Source of the DNA: Botrytis cinerea B05.10
Taxonomy: Eukaryota; Ascomycota; Leotiomycetes; Helotiales; Sclerotiniaceae
Length of the DNA: 64,000 nucleotides
Assembly (NCBI RefSeq): GCF_000143535.2
Contig: NC_037316.1
Span: forward strand, 1,860,001-1,924,000
Direction: 5' to 3'
Shown one piece after another: positions 60,653 through 64,000 of this stretch. Both the position numbers and the translations under genes were made by a program. Every line of letters starts with the position of its first letter. Position 1 is the first letter of the stretch. A model generated the notes under the pieces. That model did not search any database, had not been told where the DNA came from, and worked only from the letters and a program-made list of their open reading frames with translations.

Positions 60653-63329
60653 CTTGAATCAATTGAATGAAAGACGCTTATGGAGTATAACAAATAAAAA
60701 ATTGGATATTTAAAAGCTCTCAGAGTTTATAGAGAGAAGGCCTTTTTGTTGTTCAAAGTAAATAGAAAGAATGGAGACTTTGACATCTTGGAGATAATTT
60801 TTCTGGGCCCCATGTTCGGCAGAACCTTTCTCCATCGAATCTGCGAGAAACATTTGAGCTGGGTGAACGGAAGTTCCCGAATGGAGGGGCCGAGCTGCCG
60901 CACATGTATGCTTGATGACTAAGGAAATTGACTCTCGTTTTCAAACCTCACTCTAAACTTCACTCGTACTTCACCTCACTTTATTTTCAATGCAGTGGCT
61001 ACTTTAATCTTCATTCATTGGACGATTGCCGATGAATGCAGGTTTATGTGTACTTGTATATCGTACTACCCAAGGTATAAAGTAGGTTCTGCTTTAAGAA
61101 ATATTAGTACCAGTGAGTGGGCATGTATAGGTATAGTATGTAGTGCCTGCCACCTCCGAGATTTATGCAAAGAAGGAAAATGACACTTATGCGTGTGCAT
61201 AGGTATGTAAATGTACGCCCTTAGTATTCATGGTGCTTTCTTGATCTATGCCGATACTAATATCGAGATCTCTTGACGTCCCTACGCCTCTCTTTGGTCA
61301 CTTACCTCCCGGCGTCTTGAAAAGATCCGAATCGCCCTGAGTGTGATGACCATATATCAAACCCAAGTCTTTTATCTACGTTTCGAATCTGAACTCGGTG
61401 GAAAGTATTGAAAAGGAGTAGCGATTCAGTGTACGAAAATGTTAGCGAGTGCTTCCCGCGCCGACGTGAGAGTTCAGCATGCATGTACCTAAGTGAACAT
61501 TGCATTCGAATGATACTGGCGCTGCATCTTTTTAAAGGCTTATCAAAGTCGAATAAAGCTTTTGCCGCTTGTACTCATGTGTGCTGTTAGTTTACTTCAT
61601 TAGTGCGTTAGAAGAAACATACACACATCTTGATCTTCATCATAGCAAAGTGGATGAGCTTAAGAGCAGGTCCCAACTGCATATAGTCTTATTACTCTGA
61701 ATTTGATATTGTGGTTTACGGACAATGGAAAGAAGTAATAGTGTTGCATGATTGCGACCTGTACAGTGACATGGAGCTGATACTTTTCAATTTCCACTTT
61801 TCAACGTGAGGTCAATCAATTCCCAAATAGTAAAAGTAAAAGATTCTCTTTATTAAGCAAAATAAGATGAATCCACATCATGTTTGTCCATCAATTTTCT
61901 AGGGTTATCATCCAAGCGAGGGGGTATAAATGGCCAACCCCGCAGTGGCTTCCTTTATCCACATCAGTCCTCCAATCAGCCTAGCCAAGGATTGATTCTA
62001 TCGCATGTTATTGATATCATCTACCTGTATAAAGAAGCACTTTTCACCTTTTCTAGAAGAGCATATTATGTCAAGTGACCGTGTAAGTCTCAACCGCTCG
62101 CTCGTATGGGAGCCTGTTAGTCAACAAATCACATGGTAGCTTGCTTCTTGATCACTCATATGGAACTCTGCTAGCATTATATCTTATAAATCAGGGCTAA
62201 GCACCTTCTACCACAAACCAATGAGGAGTCTTGACTAATTGCACTGCTTCAAGCCCATATGGATATCAACGGATAGGAAAGGAAGTGAGGTTGAATTGTC
62301 GTAGAAGTGTTAGATTTCTATGAAAGATGGCAAGCAGGAGGAATTCTCAGGTGACAGTCATCTGATATGTAGTATGTCTTTGTAGGCTGAGTTTATAGGT
62401 GAATCCAATTCATAATCAGCTTTGATCATAATAACCTGGCTCGATCTGGAGCTAAATAATACAAAGGTCTCAAGTTTTTTTCATTCTTTGGATAACCCAT
62501 AGCCTTACTGTTTACTACCAGATAAGTCTTCCAACTTCTTTAAGTCAAATCACAGCTAATTACTTGGCATTCTCATTAGAATTTCCATGATCCCTGATAC
62601 TCCAAATGAGATCAGTTACAAGAAAAAAAGACAAGAACATTTTCTCATTCGAAGTACCCACTGACCAACATTGATCTCTGTGGACACCCACAGCCAAAGT
62701 AATTCGAGAAGGTGAAGGAGAGGTCGGAGTAGCACGGACCTCGCCTGTTGACTCAACAGTATTATCTAAGGTATATGATTCACCTCCACAATTCTGCCTA
62801 TTGGCTTGCCAGTTTTTGTCTTTCTTCACAGATTGTTGCCTACCTCGATCACCTCTTGTTACTCTCCACCATGAGTAAAAACTAAGAGACAACCTTCCAA
62901 GCAAAAATGCATCTTGGGATTGAGAAACAAACTAACATACTACACACTCCTTCCAAATGGCAAGTAAACTTTTAACACTGCATCTTTCCTGACATTTCAT
63001 GTTGAAGCATACTGATTTATCACAGAGAAACAGTCTTTCAGCCTCGAAATTCCTACAGGCCTTTGCTTGCTTTCAACTTTCTTCGACTTCAAACTACCTC
63101 ATACAGCAACGAGCACTACTATCTTGGTTGGATAAAGGGAGAAAGACCACCCACATCTTCTTGATCAAGAATGCGAATGCGTTTGGAAGTTCCGTGGCAT
63201 GGCCTAAATTCGCCAAATACACTCACTACTCAATTCAACTCAAGTGGAGACTGCTCACTCAATCAATCTGAGTCAAAAGTCTTGTACTGCCGTTGAAATT
63301 ATTCTTCTAATACCTGCCAGGAGAAATCA
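60653..63329. other. Gene-poor region upstream of HSP60
   Basis: About 2.7 kb of ordinary composition. Only short overlapping frames occur, none with a recognisable domain or with splice sites that join into one. The first 300 bp should include the HSP60 promoter; A+T- and pyrimidine-rich stretches lie at 60680-60760. Possible noncoding transcripts cannot be judged from sequence alone. Confidence 0.45.
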
Positions 63330-64000
63330 ATCGTGGCCACCTACAAGAACCTTAAGATGGAACGTTGCACGATTGTTGAGTCATGGTTCTGGGAGACGAA
63401 TTCCCACTATCACTTGTCAGTTCTCATTCACAGCTCATCTATGAAGCGAGAAAAAGATTGCGCGTCTGCATAAGCTCACCGTATAGCTTCTGAGCAAATA
63501 TCTCTTTCTAGTTTCCGAAAGAAAGAAGATTGCGTGCGTGTAGCAGCGTGTCACAGACGATTCATTGAAGTAACTTCGCCATCTACAAGAATATTAAAAA
63601 GAGAGGCTGCACGAGCTTTTGAGTCGTAGCTTAGTGGCCCGATTCTCCACCATCACTTGACAGTTTTGCCTCGCAATTTATCCACATGAATTGGGCAAAG
63701 GATGACACCTCTACATAGGCTCACTATGTAGCTGTTCTGCAAATCCTCCTCTCTCGGCAGTCACATTCATGACGACGGCATGCAGCAGCATCCAGCGGTC
63801 TTTCGTCGACAACCTTCTGAGGTAACTTCACTGACCAAAATCGACGTATTGAAGTGTCGCAGAATAGTGCCTTTCCTACCCTTGGCATTGTTCTGCAAAG
63901 CGCAGTTGAACTCTTCCAAGGGGGAGACATGCTGAGTCGCAGGGTGTTAAGTCAAATACAAAGTCGTATCACGCTGTGGGAGGCACACTACTGCCTGACC
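63330..64000. repeat. Diverged direct repeats of about 245 bp
   Basis: Segment 63336-63560 and segment 63578-63800 share many blocks in the same order: GCCA(C/T)CTACAAGAA, TGCACGA...TTGAGTC, CCA(C/T)(C/T)ATCACTTG(A/T)CAGTT, ATA(A/G)GCTCAC(C/T) and GCAGC. The offset is about 242 bp. A third, weaker unit begins near 63823 (GTAACTTCACTGACC compared with GTAACTTCGCCATCT at 63570) and runs to the end of the window. No coding frame runs through the units. Confidence 0.5.

Noticed and set aside
60760..60900. Possible heat-shock elements (TTC/GAA arrangements) upstream of HSP60
   Set aside because: TTC and GAA triplets occur, but not at the 2-bp spacing of the consensus; too weak to call.
62560..62904. 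Minus frame of 114 codons
   Set aside because: No recognisable domain or splice partners and no conserved-looking composition.

Overview
The window looks like nuclear DNA of a filamentous ascomycete. The likeliest group is Leotiomycetes, of the Botrytis/Sclerotinia type. This placement is inferred from short GT-AG introns of about 50-130 bp, the gene families present, Fot1/Flipper-like transposons and heavy RIP-like decay; no species is claimed. There are two compartments. Positions 1-22,380 and 38,290-40,920 are extremely A+T-rich, gene-free and built of nested, decayed transposons. Positions 22,380-38,290 and 40,920-64,000 have ordinary base composition and carry normal genes.

The left island can be dissected by eye. 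A Fot1-sized element with long terminal inverted repeats (448-5510) holds a second Fot1-like element (1727-3164) and a short LTR element (3671-5464). A third Fot1-like copy lies at 5701-7541. A decayed Copia retrotransposon on the minus strand (about 8036-18729) still shows gag zinc-knuckle, integrase, reverse transcriptase and RNase H remnants. It was invaded by a Fot1-like element that itself carries a 437-bp MITE (9718-12007), by an 810-bp foldback element (12010-12819), by a second MITE (13470-13905) and by a solo LTR-like element (14027-14294). The second island (38422-40876) is a third MITE copy split by a GC-rich solo LTR (38726-38874) and a younger Fot1-like element (38989-40841).

The gene-rich part runs as follows. 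Three SANT/Myb-like genes of unknown role (23.0-27.5 kb) sit next to the left island. UFD1 (ERAD), LIN1 (GYF protein of the U5 snRNP), RVB2 (AAA+ ATPase) and a large coiled-coil nuclear protein follow at 28.5-37.8 kb. After the second island come BRX1 (ribosome assembly), an unnamed conserved protein, a Rab11-type GTPase, a large chromodomain plus four-CCCH-finger protein, NOP2 (rRNA methyltransferase), GET5 (tail-anchored protein insertion), cofilin and mitochondrial HSP60. Most are housekeeping genes arranged as divergent or convergent pairs. Exon structures were worked out by hand from splice signals, frame and family conservation; every spliced model given sums to a whole number of codons.

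No rRNA, tRNA or CRISPR was recognised. The last 3.3 kb holds no supported gene but shows diverged direct repeats of about 245 bp. The most unusual protein is the chromodomain/CCCH protein. The most unusual DNA features are the conserved 22-bp CACGTG palindrome in the two solo-LTR copies and the foldback element with conserved outer and inner blocks.
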